A stretch of DNA of 64,000 nt from Peribacillus sp. FSL P2-0133. GTDB taxonomy: Bacteria > Bacillota > Bacilli > Bacillales > DSM-1321. How positions within the stretch are numbered: the first letter of the stretch is position 1; every line of letters begins with the position of its first letter. Below, one piece after another: positions 40,339-50,684 of the stretch. Below the pieces are notes generated by a model that did not search any database, was not told where the DNA came from, and saw only the letters and a program-made list of their open reading frames with translations. The translations under genes were made by a program, and so were the position numbers. Location: assembly GCF_037975445.1 (NCBI RefSeq), contig NZ_CP150254.1, positions 256,001 through 320,000 of the forward strand. The letters run 5' to 3'.

Positions 40339-40500
40339 TTTTATCCGAAATTCGAATAATTATGTCCCTAACTTATTTGTTTCTTCTTTTGAAACAAGGT
40401 AAACTACATATAGAATGGTTTTTGTTCCATAATATTGCGTTTATGGTTCTCGACATGAACTTTAGGACGTTTTCCTAATAATGATAAAGGTGATTGATAT

Positions 40501-40953
40501 ATGCATCAGGTTGAATGGATTTCTCAGAATGAGGAAGAAACAGCGCGATTTGCGCATGAATTGGCACAAAAGCTTTCAAGTGGCGATGTGCTGGCTTTAG
40601 AAGGTGACTTGGGTGCTGGAAAGACGGCATTCACAAAAGGGTTGGCTAAAGGATTAGGTGTTACCAGAATGGTGAATAGCCCTACCTTTACGATAATAAA
40701 GGAATACATGGGTCGATTGCCTTTATATCATATGGATGTATATCGGGTAAGTGAATCGGAAGAAGATTTAGGCTTTGAAGAATATTTTGATGGTGATGGT
40801 GTGACTGTCGTTGAATGGGCCCATTTAATAAAGGATCACCTTCCAGAGGAAATCCTGACCATCTATATTTATCGTCTGAGCGATACAAGCCGGCGTTTTG
40901 TTCTGGAAGCCAAAGGCGAACGATATGTAAAGTTATGTAAGGAGATTATTTGA
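40501..40953 (+). CDS. tsaE: tRNA t6A synthesis ATPase TsaE
   Basis: A 150-aa P-loop ATPase that resets the TsaB-TsaD complex in making t6A at position 37 of ANN-decoding tRNAs. Walker A is GDLGAGKT (residues 35-42), followed by VNSPTFTIIKEY and the YHMDVYR and VEWAH motifs. It heads the tsaE-tsaB-rimI-tsaD operon. The aaaggtgat site is 8 nt before the ATG. In B. subtilis thiL precedes it; here the gene upstream is tRNA-fMet. Confidence 0.95.
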   Translation: MHQVEWISQNEEETARFAHELAQKLSSGDVLALEGDLGAGKTAFTKGLAKGLGVTRMVNSPTFTIIKEYMGRLPLYHMDVYRVSESEEDLGFEEYFDGDGVTVVEWAHLIKDHLPEEILTIYIYRLSDTSRRFVLEAKGERYVKLCKEII

Positions 40954-41645
40954 TGAAGGTTTTAGCTATAGATACATCGAATTTCACATTAGGGGTTGCC
41001 CTGGTAAACGGGAGTCAAGTAATTGGTGAGTATACGACGAACCTAAAGAAAAATCATTCGGTGCGGGTTATGCCAGCAATTGAAACACTGCTGAGGGATT
41101 GTGATACTAAACCGAAGGATTTGACTAAGATAGTGGTCGCTCAAGGCCCGGGATCCTATACAGGCGTCAGGATTGGAGTAACGATTGCAAAAAGCTTGGC
41201 ATGGACACTTCAGATTCCGTTATCGGGTGTTTCCAGCTTAGAGGTTTTAGCAGCTAATGGACGTTATTTTAACGGGTTGATCTCTCCATTGTTCGATGCA
41301 AGAAGAGGGCAGATTTATACTGGATTATATGAAATGGAAAATAACTCTTTAAAGACAGTCATTGAAGATTGTAATATTCTATCCTCTGAGTGGGCGAATC
41401 AATTGAAGGAATTAAATCGTCCTGTTTTATTCGTTGGTCAAGATGTGGACATTCACCGGGATGCAATTACGGAAGCATTAGGTGATTTAGCTGTATTTGC
41501 TCCGGTACAGTCATATAACTCAAGACCAAGCGAACTGGCCTTCATTGGCCTTGATAAGGCTGAAGTCGATGTTCACCAGTTTGTACCGAATTATATCCGC
41601 ATGGCTGAAGCAGAAGCTAAGTGGCTTGAACAGCAGGGGAAATAA
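40953..41645 (+). CDS. tsaB: tRNA t6A synthesis protein TsaB
   Basis: A 230-aa inactive ASKHA-fold paralogue of TsaD that acts as its dimer partner. MKVLAIDTSNFTLGVALV opens the fold, and VVAQGPGSYTGVRIGVTIAKSLAW is the conserved signature. It starts at ATG 40953, overlapping the tsaE stop by one base, with ggag 9 nt upstream. B. subtilis YdiC has 229 aa. Confidence 0.96.
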   Translation: MKVLAIDTSNFTLGVALVNGSQVIGEYTTNLKKNHSVRVMPAIETLLRDCDTKPKDLTKIVVAQGPGSYTGVRIGVTIAKSLAWTLQIPLSGVSSLEVLAANGRYFNGLISPLFDARRGQIYTGLYEMENNSLKTVIEDCNILSSEWANQLKELNRPVLFVGQDVDIHRDAITEALGDLAVFAPVQSYNSRPSELAFIGLDKAEVDVHQFVPNYIRMAEAEAKWLEQQGK

Positions 41646-41667
41646 ACAAGGAAAGCGACCGATTATT

Positions 41668-42120
41668 ATGAGTAAAACATTGACGTTCCGAAAAATGAAT
41701 ACGGAAGATATCGAGCAAGTGCTTAATGTGGAAAAGCAGTCCTTTACTTTGCCTTGGAGCCGGGAAGCTTTTTTTAATGAACTGAATCATAATCAATATG
41801 CTGTATACATGGTGATAGAGGATGAAGGGAAAATTGCCGGTTATTGCGGTGCGTGGATAGTCATTGATGAATCGCACATTACCAATATAGCGATATTGCC
41901 AGAATACCGAGGGCAAAAGCTTGGGGAAGCTTTGCTCAGGAAGATGATTGAAATCTCCATTTCGATGGGTGTGGTGAGGATGACGCTTGAGGTCCGTGTC
42001 AGTAATGCAGTAGCCATTTCGCTTTATGAAAAACTTGGTTTCCAAAAGGGTGGAATCCGAAAAAATTATTATACAGACAATCAAGAAGATGCTTATGTTA
42101 TGTGGGTGAATTTTTCATGA
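41668..42120 (+). CDS. rimI: Ribosomal protein S18-alanine N-acetyltransferase RimI
   Basis: A 150-aa GNAT acetyltransferase. The acetyl-CoA loop is [15 protein letters not shown] and the C-terminal segment [35 protein letters not shown] is diagnostic. The ATG at 41668 is preferred; the aagga upstream is rather far, and the reading frame is open far upstream within tsaB. Like B. subtilis YdiD it lies between tsaB and tsaD. Confidence 0.94.
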   Translation: MSKTLTFRKMNTEDIEQVLNVEKQSFTLPWSREAFFNELNHNQYAVYMVIEDEGKIAGYCGAWIVIDESHITNIAILPEYRGQKLGEALLRKMIEISISMGVVRMTLEVRVSNAVAISLYEKLGFQKGGIRKNYYTDNQEDAYVMWVNFS

Positions 42121-43130
42121 AAAAAGATCAATTTATATTAGGAATTGAAACGAGCTGCGATGAAACTGCGGCAGCTGTCATAAAAAATGGAACGGAGATA
42201 CTGAGTAATGTCGTGGCTTCACAAATCGAAAGCCATAAACGTTTTGGCGGTGTTGTCCCGGAAATAGCTTCCCGTCATCATGTAGAACAAATTACGATCG
42301 TTCTTGAAGAAGCACTGCTTCAGGCAGGGGTGACATATGAAGACTTGGATGCCATTGCCGTTACAGAAGGTCCCGGACTTGTAGGGGCACTATTAATAGG
42401 CGTGAATGCGGCGAAGGCTGTAGCTTTCGCACATGGAATACCTATTGTCGGTACGCATCATATCGCGGGTCATATTTATGCGAATCGGCTTATTCAGGAG
42501 ATCGAATATCCTGCGCTTTCTTTAGTCGTTTCGGGAGGCCATACGGAATTGGTGCTTTTAGAAGAACCAGGTTCTTTCAAGGTGATAGGGGAGACGCGGG
42601 ATGATGCAGCAGGTGAGGCGTATGATAAAGTGGCCCGAACCTTGGGGCTCCCTTATCCTGGCGGCCCTCATATCGATAGGCTGGCACAAGAAGGCTCACC
42701 AACTTTGAAACTGCCTCGGGCATGGTTGGATGGCAGCTATGACTTTTCTTTCAGCGGGTTGAAATCAGCGGTAATCAACACTTTGCATAATGCTGAACAG
42801 CGCGGGGAAAAAATTGAACCTAAAGATTTAGCGGCAAGTTTCCAAGCTAGCGTGATAGAAGTGCTTGTAATGAAAGCTGTAAAGGCTGCAAAGGAATATA
42901 ATGTGAAGCAGGTATTGCTTGCTGGAGGAGTTGCCGCAAATAAAGGCCTTAGGGAAGCATTAACGGAAGCTTTTAAGGATTTACCTATGGATATATCCAT
43001 TCCGCCCCTATATCTTTGTACGGACAATGCCGCCATGATCGGTGCTGCTGGCAGTGTCATGTTTGAAAAGGGAAAACGATCTGGTTTGGATTTGAACGGA
43101 AATCCTGGATTGGATATCGAAGCATTTTAA
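42117..43130 (+). CDS. tsaD: tRNA t6A threonylcarbamoyltransferase TsaD
   Basis: A 337-aa catalytic subunit that transfers threonylcarbamoyl to tRNA A37. [14 protein letters not shown] opens the fold; the metal-binding histidines are in [31 protein letters not shown] and [11 protein letters not shown] are conserved. The ATG at 42117 overlaps the rimI stop (ATGA); the in-frame TTG upstream is less likely. A terminator and then a DnaA-box cluster follow. Confidence 0.97.
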   Translation: MKKDQFILGIETSCDETAAAVIKNGTEILSNVVASQIESHKRFGGVVPEIASRHHVEQITIVLEEALLQAGVTYEDLDAIAVTEGPGLVGALLIGVNAAKAVAFAHGIPIVGTHHIAGHIYANRLIQEIEYPALSLVVSGGHTELVLLEEPGSFKVIGETRDDAAGEAYDKVARTLGLPYPGGPHIDRLAQEGSPTLKLPRAWLDGSYDFSFSGLKSAVINTLHNAEQRGEKIEPKDLAASFQASVIEVLVMKAVKAAKEYNVKQVLLAGGVAANKGLREALTEAFKDLPMDISIPPLYLCTDNAAMIGAAGSVMFEKGKRSGLDLNGNPGLDIEAF

Positions 43131-43138
43131 TTGAAGAG

Positions 43139-43175
43139 AAGACAGGATTCCTCACTTTGGCATCCTGTCTTTTTA
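43139..43175 (+). terminator. Terminator after tsaD
   Basis: Stem agacaggat / atcctgtct with a 13-nt loop and a five-T run. Confidence 0.9.
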
Positions 43176-43202
43176 TCGTGTTTATAAAAAAATAGAATAT
43201 TC

Positions 43203-43349
43203 TGTGGATAAAGTTTTTTTGATAATCATACTGCATGTGTATAAAGTGGTGTTTTTGTGGATAAGTGGATATGTTTCTGTGGATAATGTGTATAACTCAA
43301 ATTAATGGCTAGTGAACGGTAAGTGGTTTGTTAACAATTTTGTGGATAA
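43203..43349. promoter_or_regulatory. DnaA-box cluster between tsaD and ydiF
   Basis: Four exact copies of TGTGGATAA (the complement of the consensus DnaA box TTATCCACA) are at 43203-43211, 43256-43264, 43278-43286 and 43341-43349, all in the same orientation. Two one-mismatch copies (TGTGTATAA) are at 43236-43244 and 43287-43295. No gene occupies this stretch. B. subtilis has a DnaA-box cluster at the equivalent gcp (tsaD)-ydiF site, thought to titrate DnaA and restrain initiation at oriC. Confidence 0.9.
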
Positions 43350-43409
43350 CTTTCAAGCGACGTTTTGAATGGAAAAGAAAAAGACCGAGTCAATTGACTC
43401 GGTCTTTTG

Positions 43410-45329
43410 TCATTCTTCCAGTTCAGTCCATTCTTCGAGAAGCTGGTCCAAACTTTCCTGTGCAGTATCAAGCTTTGTTTGGACCTCCATTACTTTTTCA
43501 TGGTCCTGAAAAACATTTGGATCACAAAGGAGGTCATTATATTCGTTTATTTCGATTTCAAGAAGCTCCATGGCTGCCTCGATTTCCTCAATGCGCCGTT
43601 TTCGCTGGCGTTCAGCTTTTTTTGCTTCTTTATCAATTTTGTAATTCGTTTTTTCTACAGCTGCATCTAAAGTATTAGCCTGTTCCTGCTGTTCAAGTGC
43701 TTGGATTTCAGCCTGCTCCTGTTTCTTCTCTAGATAGTAATCATAATCACCGAGGAATTCTTCGTTGCCGTCTTTGGAGAGCTCTATCACTTTCGTTGCT
43801 ATTCGATTTATGAAATAACGGTCATGTGAAACGAAAAGAATAGTTCCCGGATAATCGATCAATGCGTTTTCAAGCACCAATTTACTATCGAGGTCCAAAT
43901 GGTTCGTTGGTTCATCAAGAATTAAAAAATTCCCTTTTTGCATCATCATTTTGGCTAGAGCAAGCCGGGCCTTTTCGCCCCCGCTTAGTGTGGAAACGGT
44001 TTTCAAAACATCGTCCCCGCTAAAAAGGAAATTACCGAGTACGGTGCGAATGTCCTTTTCCGGTTTAAGGGGATAGTCGTCCCATAATTCATTTAGTACG
44101 CGTTTATTGGAAACAAGGTTAGCCTGTTCTTGATCGTAGTAGCTGACTTCTACGTTCGTTCCAAAACGGAAACCCCCAGAAAGTGCAGGCAGCTTAGAAA
44201 TGATCGTTTTCAATAAAGTAGATTTTCCAACTCCATTTGGGCCAACAAGTGCTATGCTCTCACCTTTAGTCATCCGGGAATTTATATTCTTTGATACCGT
44301 TTCCCCTTCGTATCCAATAGCCAAGTCCTGGAGGTGAAGTACTTCATTTCCGCTTTGCCTTTCAATCTGGAAAGAAAAATTCGCAGATTTTTCATCACCT
44401 TGCGGCTTGTCCAATACATCCATCTTTTCGAGCTGTTTGCGTCTGCTTTGTGCTCTTTTCGTGGTGGAAGCCCTGGTGATATTACGTTGGACAAAGTCGC
44501 GAAGCTTTTCAATTTCCCCTTGTTGCTTCTCGAACAGTTTCATGTCCCGCTCATAATCCTCCGCTTTTCCCTCTAGGTAAGAACTATAATTACCATGGTA
44601 TTTTTTCATGTTATTTCGGGAAATCTCATATACGAGGTTTACTACTTTATCTAAAAAATAGCGGTCATGGGAAACAATAAGGACAGCTCCCTGGTAGCCT
44701 TGTAAATATTGTTCAAGCCAAGAGAGGGTTTCGATATCCAAATGGTTCGTCGGCTCATCCAGAATCAATATATCCGGTTTCCTTAAAAGCAGCTTCCCTA
44801 ATGCAAGCCTTGTTTTTTGCCCACCGCTTAAAGTGGAAATTGGGGTAGAATAGTCAAAGTCAGCAAACTGAAGTCCATGCAATACGGAACGGATATCCGC
44901 TTCATATTGATAACCGCCCTTCTCTTTGAATGTCACCATCAAAGTGTCGTATTCATTCAGCACTTTTTGGTAAATTGTTTCGTTTTCAAAGATGTCAGGT
45001 CTGGCCATATCAGCCTCAAGGCGACGCAGTTCCTTTTCTTGCTCTATAAGATCCGTGAATACAGTCAGCATCTCATCCCAAATGGTCAGTTCGGATTCCA
45101 ATCCCGTATCCTGGGCCATATAGCCGATGGTGACGCCTTTTGGTTTGATTATTTCACCGCCATCATGGGAAAGCTGCCCAGCTATGATTTTAAGCAGAGT
45201 GGATTTACCGGCGCCATTTCGGCCGACAAGTGCAATTCGATCTTTATTTTGAACTTCGAGCTTCATATTTGATAAAATAAGTTCAGCTCCATAATATTTC
45301 GATAGTTGATTGATTTGTAATAAAATCAT
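43410..45329 (-). CDS. ydiF: ABC-F family ATPase YdiF
   Basis: A 639-aa ribosome-associated ABC-F protein with two ATPase domains and no membrane part. Walker A motifs are GRNGAGKST (about residue 39) and GPNGVGKST (about residue 345). Both LSGGQ/LSGGE signatures and both DEPTNHLD sequences are present, with the P-site tRNA interaction linker between them and a C-terminal coiled coil (about 545-639). The ATG at 45329 follows gaggtg by 7-8 nt; the GTG three codons upstream overlaps that site. B. subtilis YdiF is about 642 aa. It transcribes toward the DnaA-box region. Confidence 0.94.
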   Translation of the reverse strand: MILLQINQLSKYYGAELILSNMKLEVQNKDRIALVGRNGAGKSTLLKIIAGQLSHDGGEIIKPKGVTIGYMAQDTGLESELTIWDEMLTVFTDLIEQEKELRRLEADMARPDIFENETIYQKVLNEYDTLMVTFKEKGGYQYEADIRSVLHGLQFADFDYSTPISTLSGGQKTRLALGKLLLRKPDILILDEPTNHLDIETLSWLEQYLQGYQGAVLIVSHDRYFLDKVVNLVYEISRNNMKKYHGNYSSYLEGKAEDYERDMKLFEKQQGEIEKLRDFVQRNITRASTTKRAQSRRKQLEKMDVLDKPQGDEKSANFSFQIERQSGNEVLHLQDLAIGYEGETVSKNINSRMTKGESIALVGPNGVGKSTLLKTIISKLPALSGGFRFGTNVEVSYYDQEQANLVSNKRVLNELWDDYPLKPEKDIRTVLGNFLFSGDDVLKTVSTLSGGEKARLALAKMMMQKGNFLILDEPTNHLDLDSKLVLENALIDYPGTILFVSHDRYFINRIATKVIELSKDGNEEFLGDYDYYLEKKQEQAEIQALEQQEQANTLDAAVEKTNYKIDKEAKKAERQRKRRIEEIEAAMELLEIEINEYNDLLCDPNVFQDHEKVMEVQTKLDTAQESLDQLLEEWTELEE

Positions 45330-45462
45330 AGATTTCACCTCAATTGATTATTGTTAGTGTAACGTATTTTAGTTATTATCGGCAACAGCTTGGTTCCAAG
45401 CTGAAACAAAAGCTGTTACATAAAGTGGAATAATAGTGTATGATTTAGGAGGGGTTACTTAA

Positions 45463-45969
45463 ATGGGAGACTTAACGCATTTTAATGAACAGGGCAGGGC
45501 CAAAATGGTTGATGTGAGTGCTAAGCCTGAAACAACCCGGACGGCAGTAGCTCAATCGAGCATTTTATTGAATGATGAAATATATGAATTGGTCACGAAC
45601 CATAAAATGAAAAAAGGTGATGTACTGGCTGTTGCGCAAGTTGCAGGAATAATGGCCAGCAAAAATACATCCAATATAATTCCGATGTGCCATCCCATTG
45701 CTCTGCAAGGGGTCAATATAGCCTTTGATTGGGAAAAAGAAGAACAAGGATATAGGCTTAGGATTGAAACGGAAGCTAAGACAAAAGGGAGTACAGGTGT
45801 GGAAATGGAAGCGTTAACAGCTGCATCCGTGACTGCCTTGACTGTTTATGACATGTGTAAGGCCATTGATAAGGGAATGGTGATCGGGCCTACATTCTTA
45901 GTGGAGAAAACAGGCGGAGTGTCTAGTAGCGATTATAAAAGGCAAGTAAAACAAACAGATAGAGATTAA
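45463..45969 (+). CDS. moaC: Cyclic pyranopterin monophosphate synthase MoaC
   Basis: A 168-aa hexameric enzyme of molybdenum-cofactor synthesis. [22 protein letters not shown] opens the protein; [16 protein letters not shown] carries the active-site histidine; [29 protein letters not shown] is the family signature. A ggagggg site lies 9 nt before the ATG. No other moa gene is nearby. It precedes rex by 33 nt as in B. subtilis. Confidence 0.97.
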   Translation: MGDLTHFNEQGRAKMVDVSAKPETTRTAVAQSSILLNDEIYELVTNHKMKKGDVLAVAQVAGIMASKNTSNIIPMCHPIALQGVNIAFDWEKEEQGYRLRIETEAKTKGSTGVEMEALTAASVTALTVYDMCKAIDKGMVIGPTFLVEKTGGVSSSDYKRQVKQTDRD

Positions 45970-46002
45970 GTTGAAAAGCATGTGTGAAAGCGGGGAAGAA
46001 CA

Positions 46003-46662
46003 ATGAACCATGACCCAAAGATACCGCAGGCGACAGCCAAAAGGTTGCCATTGTATTATCGATTTTTAAAGAACTTACATTCCTCAGGCAAACAAAGAGT
46101 TTCCTCGGCAGAGCTAAGTGAAGCTGTAAAAGTGGATTCTGCCACAATTCGCCGTGATTTTTCCTACTTTGGCGCGCTTGGGAAAAAAGGCTACGGCTAC
46201 AATGTCAATTATTTATTATCCTTCTTTAGAAAAACACTAGATCAGGATGAATTGACCAAAGTCGCTTTAATCGGGGTAGGAAATTTAGGAACCGCTTTTT
46301 TAAATTACAATTTCATGAAAAATAATAATACTAAAATTGAAATGGCTTTCGAAGTTTCTGAAGAAAAGGTCGGCAAGCGAATAGCTGATGTGCCCATCTA
46401 TCATATGGATCAAATCGATACACTATTGCAGGAAAATAATATTACTGCGGCTATATTGACAGTGCCTGCACAGGTAGCCCAGACGATAACCGATCGTCTA
46501 GTCAAAGCTGATATAAAAGGAATATTGAATTTCACACCTGCACGGCTGACCGTGCCTCCATCCATAAGGGTTCACCACATTGACCTGGCCGTGGAGCTTC
46601 AGTCGCTCATCTACTTCCTGAAACATTATCCAGTAGTGGAAGAAGCCGCATTGGAGGAATGA
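46003..46662 (+). CDS. rex: Redox-sensing transcriptional repressor Rex
   Basis: A 219-aa NADH-responsive repressor of fermentation and respiration genes. The N-terminal winged helix (about 15-75: [35 protein letters not shown]) binds DNA; the Rossmann domain has [18 protein letters not shown]. The C-terminal swapped helix ends in [11 protein letters not shown]. It is slightly longer than B. subtilis YdiH (215). It ends at a terminator facing the converging ydiK. Confidence 0.97.
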   Translation: MNHDPKIPQATAKRLPLYYRFLKNLHSSGKQRVSSAELSEAVKVDSATIRRDFSYFGALGKKGYGYNVNYLLSFFRKTLDQDELTKVALIGVGNLGTAFLNYNFMKNNNTKIEMAFEVSEEKVGKRIADVPIYHMDQIDTLLQENNITAAILTVPAQVAQTITDRLVKADIKGILNFTPARLTVPPSIRVHHIDLAVELQSLIYFLKHYPVVEEAALEE

Positions 46663-46693
46663 AAAAACGCTGCATCATTGCAGCGTTTTTTTA
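46662..46693. terminator. Terminator between rex and ydiK
   Basis: Stem aaaacgctgca / tgcagcgtttt with loop tcat, flanked by A and T runs on both sides, so it can work in both directions. Confidence 0.93.
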
Positions 46694-46903
46694 TTTTTTC
46701 TTATTTTTTTGTGCTGCTTTAATCTTAAAGTGCAGCATAATCATGCGTAATCCCGATCCAAAATCAAGAGTTGCAATAAGGACAAGTATGTAGGCAAAGA
46801 GTCCCCATCCGGAAGAATTGACGGTTTGAATCGCGATAGCGGTAAAAAGAGCTCCTAAGCCTGCATAGATGATGCCCATGAATAATGGTGATTGACGTTT
46901 CAT
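46691..46903 (-). CDS. ydiK: Small membrane protein YdiK (DUF4305)
   Basis: A 70-aa protein with two membrane helices (about residues 8-27 and 33-52) and a lysine-rich C-terminal tail (KAAQKNKKK). Size, topology and place beside ydiL match B. subtilis YdiK. Its start overlaps the ydiL stop by 4 nt, so the pair is co-translated. Function unknown. Confidence 0.85.
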   Translation of the reverse strand: MKRQSPLFMGIIYAGLGALFTAIAIQTVNSSGWGLFAYILVLIATLDFGSGLRMIMLHFKIKAAQKNKKK

Positions 46904-47625
46904 AATAAACCTCCAATGAAGGCCTGTGCAGTATCTAGCATCTTCTCAATATCCTCCCGATATACCACTTGAAGGATGATAACAAGCGTATTCATCGCAA
47001 TATGTGCGCTCATGGAAACAAGAATGCGGCCTGTTTTCGCATAAAGGAAAGCAAAGGTGAAGCCCATTGCCGTATATAAAAGAAGATGTTCAAATTCACC
47101 ATGCGCCAAGCCGAAAATAACTGAGCTGATTAAGGCTGAAATAAAGAAGTTAAGGCGTTTATGAAGTGATCCGAAAATGATTTTCCGGAAAATTAATTCT
47201 TCCAATATAGGTCCAATTACTGAAGTGACGAAAATGACCATGGGGACTTTGTAAATGAGTGAAATAAGTTGCTGCGTATTTTCAGATTCAGACTCCACCC
47301 CAAGCATTTGTTCAATGCTGCCGGCAATGCTTTGTGCAAAAAGAGCCATGAACACTCCTGCAATTGCCCATAATACGGACAACGAAACGGAAGTTTGATT
47401 TCTCGTGTCCAACTTTTCCCTCATATCTTTTCTTATTAAAAAAAGAATCAATAATAAAGTAACGAGAAAACTGAAAACTATCCAGTATGCTGCAGACTTC
47501 ACTTCGAGTTCATCTGCCGGCATTCCAGTATAAGACCCGATCAGCATGAAAATGGGTACCCCAACAATACTGGATAATTGCATGGCAATATAAGTGATGA
47601 TGACGAACCAATATTCTTTTTTCAA
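46900..47625 (-). CDS. ydiL: CPBP-family intramembrane metalloprotease YdiL
   Basis: A 241-aa membrane protein with about seven helices. The CPBP/Abi motifs are EELIFRKIIFG (with the EExxxR element, about residue 143) and FGLAHGEFEH (second conserved histidine). Such proteins cleave or bind prenylated or membrane substrates, and some confer bacteriocin immunity; this one's role is unknown. It is divergent from groES. The B. subtilis tatAY-tatCY genes that lie between rex and ydiK are absent here. Confidence 0.9.
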   Translation of the reverse strand: MKKEYWFVIITYIAMQLSSIVGVPIFMLIGSYTGMPADELEVKSAAYWIVFSFLVTLLLILFLIRKDMREKLDTRNQTSVSLSVLWAIAGVFMALFAQSIAGSIEQMLGVESESENTQQLISLIYKVPMVIFVTSVIGPILEELIFRKIIFGSLHKRLNFFISALISSVIFGLAHGEFEHLLLYTAMGFTFAFLYAKTGRILVSMSAHIAMNTLVIILQVVYREDIEKMLDTAQAFIGGLL

Positions 47626-47847
47626 AAATGAAAACTCCTTTTATAGTCACCCATCCCGTTCGGAACGTTCCTGATATGGGGACAATCTATAAACGCATAC
47701 TCCAAAATGGTATCAAATATTGAGGCAGAACACCACTTAAAGGTACCCCTAGCATAACATTTCAATTACATTGTTAAGGAAATCATTATGCTAAAGTAGT
47801 TTACCCATAATTTATCAGAAATTAATAAAAAATTTTCAATAAGATAC

Positions 47848-47876
47848 TTGCAAAAAAGGCTCGGTTTATTTAATAT
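47848..47876 (+). promoter_or_regulatory. Sigma-A promoter of groESL
   Basis: TTGCAA at 47848-47853, a 17-bp spacer and TAATAT at 47871-47876. The CIRCE operator begins 11 bp later, over the transcription start. Confidence 0.85.
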
Positions 47877-47886
47877 TATAAATGTG

Positions 47887-47913
47887 TTAGCACTCGATGA
47901 TGAAGAGTGCTAA
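47887..47913. promoter_or_regulatory. CIRCE element (HrcA operator)
   Basis: A perfect TTAGCACTC-N9-GAGTGCTAA inverted repeat. HrcA, itself kept active by GroEL, represses groESL through this site. Confidence 0.98.
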
Positions 47914-47959
47914 TAATCATGAAACAAATTATCAAGAGAATATGAGGAGGTTGTTTCAC

Positions 47960-48244
47960 TTGTTAAAACCATTAGGTGATCGCGTTATTATTGAACTAGT
48001 TCAAACTGAAGAAAAAACTGCAAGCGGTATTGTTCTTCCTGATACTGCTAAAGAAAAGCCACAAGAAGGTAAGGTAGTAGCAGTTGGTACTGGCCGTGTC
48101 CTTGAAAATGGCGAACGTGTTGCTTTAGAGGTTGCCCAAGGCGATCTAATTATCTTCTCAAAATATGCAGGTACTGAAGTTAAATACGAAGACACTGAAT
48201 ACTTAATTTTACGTGAAAGCGACATTCTAGCTGTTATCGGCTAA
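47960..48244 (+). CDS. groES: Co-chaperonin GroES
   Basis: A 94-aa heptameric lid of the GroEL chamber. The sequence [15 protein letters not shown], the mobile loop near [27 protein letters not shown] and [14 protein letters not shown] are typical. The TTG at 47960 is chosen because gaggagg lies 9 nt upstream and B. subtilis GroES also starts this way with 94 residues. The upstream frame to 47897 overlaps the CIRCE region and is not coding. Confidence 0.96.
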   Translation: MLKPLGDRVIIELVQTEEKTASGIVLPDTAKEKPQEGKVVAVGTGRVLENGERVALEVAQGDLIIFSKYAGTEVKYEDTEYLILRESDILAVIG

Positions 48245-48260
48245 TTATACATCATACTTA

Positions 48261-49945
<1,685 letters not shown>

Positions 49946-50022
49946 TGCCTAAATCCCTTATTAAGGGGTTTAACGAGGATTCAGAATGAATGCTCACCTA
50001 ACATGTGAATATCTTTAAAGTT

Positions 50023-50060
50023 GAAGGCCTCTCACAGTTTACTGTGAGGGGCCTTTTCTT
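50023..50060 (+). terminator. Terminator downstream of groEL
   Basis: A 14-bp stem aaggcctctcacag / ctgtgaggggcctt with a 4-nt loop, followed by ttttcttt. It is on the island side of the left att site. Confidence 0.9.
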
Positions 50061-50065
50061 TATAT

Positions 50066-50423
50066 TTGAATTCGGTATGTCCTAGTCATTGTTGGATTTT
50101 TTTAATTCCTGTACCTGCTTGATCTGTAATGATGTATGCGTATGCCTGAATGGATGCAACGTAATTTTCTTGTTGTTATGCGGTAATTTCTTAAGAAGAC
50201 GTTGTAATCGTATTGCAGGCAGTTTTTGCACCAATGTATATCCCTCTGGTGAAGTGAAGACAAAGTTTTCATCCATGTAATGATGCCTGTTTTGAATTTT
50301 CATTTTATTTTGCTGTAGTAGATGCCTTTTTAATAACTTCATGACCTGATCGTCCATCAAAATGGTAAATCGCCTAGGGGATGTAAAGGTAAACTTCATA
50401 CATCCAATTTCAACGAAAGACAT
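50066..50423 (-). pseudogene. Tyrosine integrase remnant A (C-terminal half)
   Basis: The frame contains FTFTSPRRFTILMDDQVMKL, NRHHYMDENFVFTSPEGYTL, LVQKLPAIRLQRLLKKLP and the catalytic HPFRHTHTS (HxxR). After this the frame slips and continues in another phase as GTGIKKIQQ, stop, LGHTEFK. The N-terminal domain and catalytic tyrosine are missing. It lies about 120 bp inside the left att site with its 3' end toward it, where an island integrase normally sits. It is non-functional. Confidence 0.88.
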
Positions 50424-50585
50424 ACATATAGTTCCGGGCGATGGGGGGACAACAACTACTAGAGTTTTTTCAAGTAAAAGGAACTGTTGAAAGTTGGATT
50501 AAAAATGTTTTTAACTTAGTGAAGGATCATCCAAAGGCGGTTTTCCCTTATTTCGTTGGATGTTTGATTTGTAGATCGATAAAAT

Positions 50586-50599
50586 TGTTAACGCTTACA
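50586..50599 (+). promoter_or_regulatory. Probable cre site (CcpA operator)
   Basis: TGTTAACGCTTACA fits the consensus TGWNANCGNTNWCA at every position. It is 86 bp upstream of the regulator gene of the PTS operon, so carbon catabolite control by CcpA/HPr-Ser-P is likely. Confidence 0.8.
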
Positions 50600-50684
50600 T
50601 TTTTGCAGATTGAAGTTGCAAAAAGATGTACTAAACTATTTGAATATGTCCATTTATAATCAAATTATGAAAGGGGTTACTATC

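Noticed and set aside
50441-50659. Plus-strand ORF of 72 codons upstream of the PTS regulator
   Set aside because: It overlaps the cre site and promoter region and has no family features.
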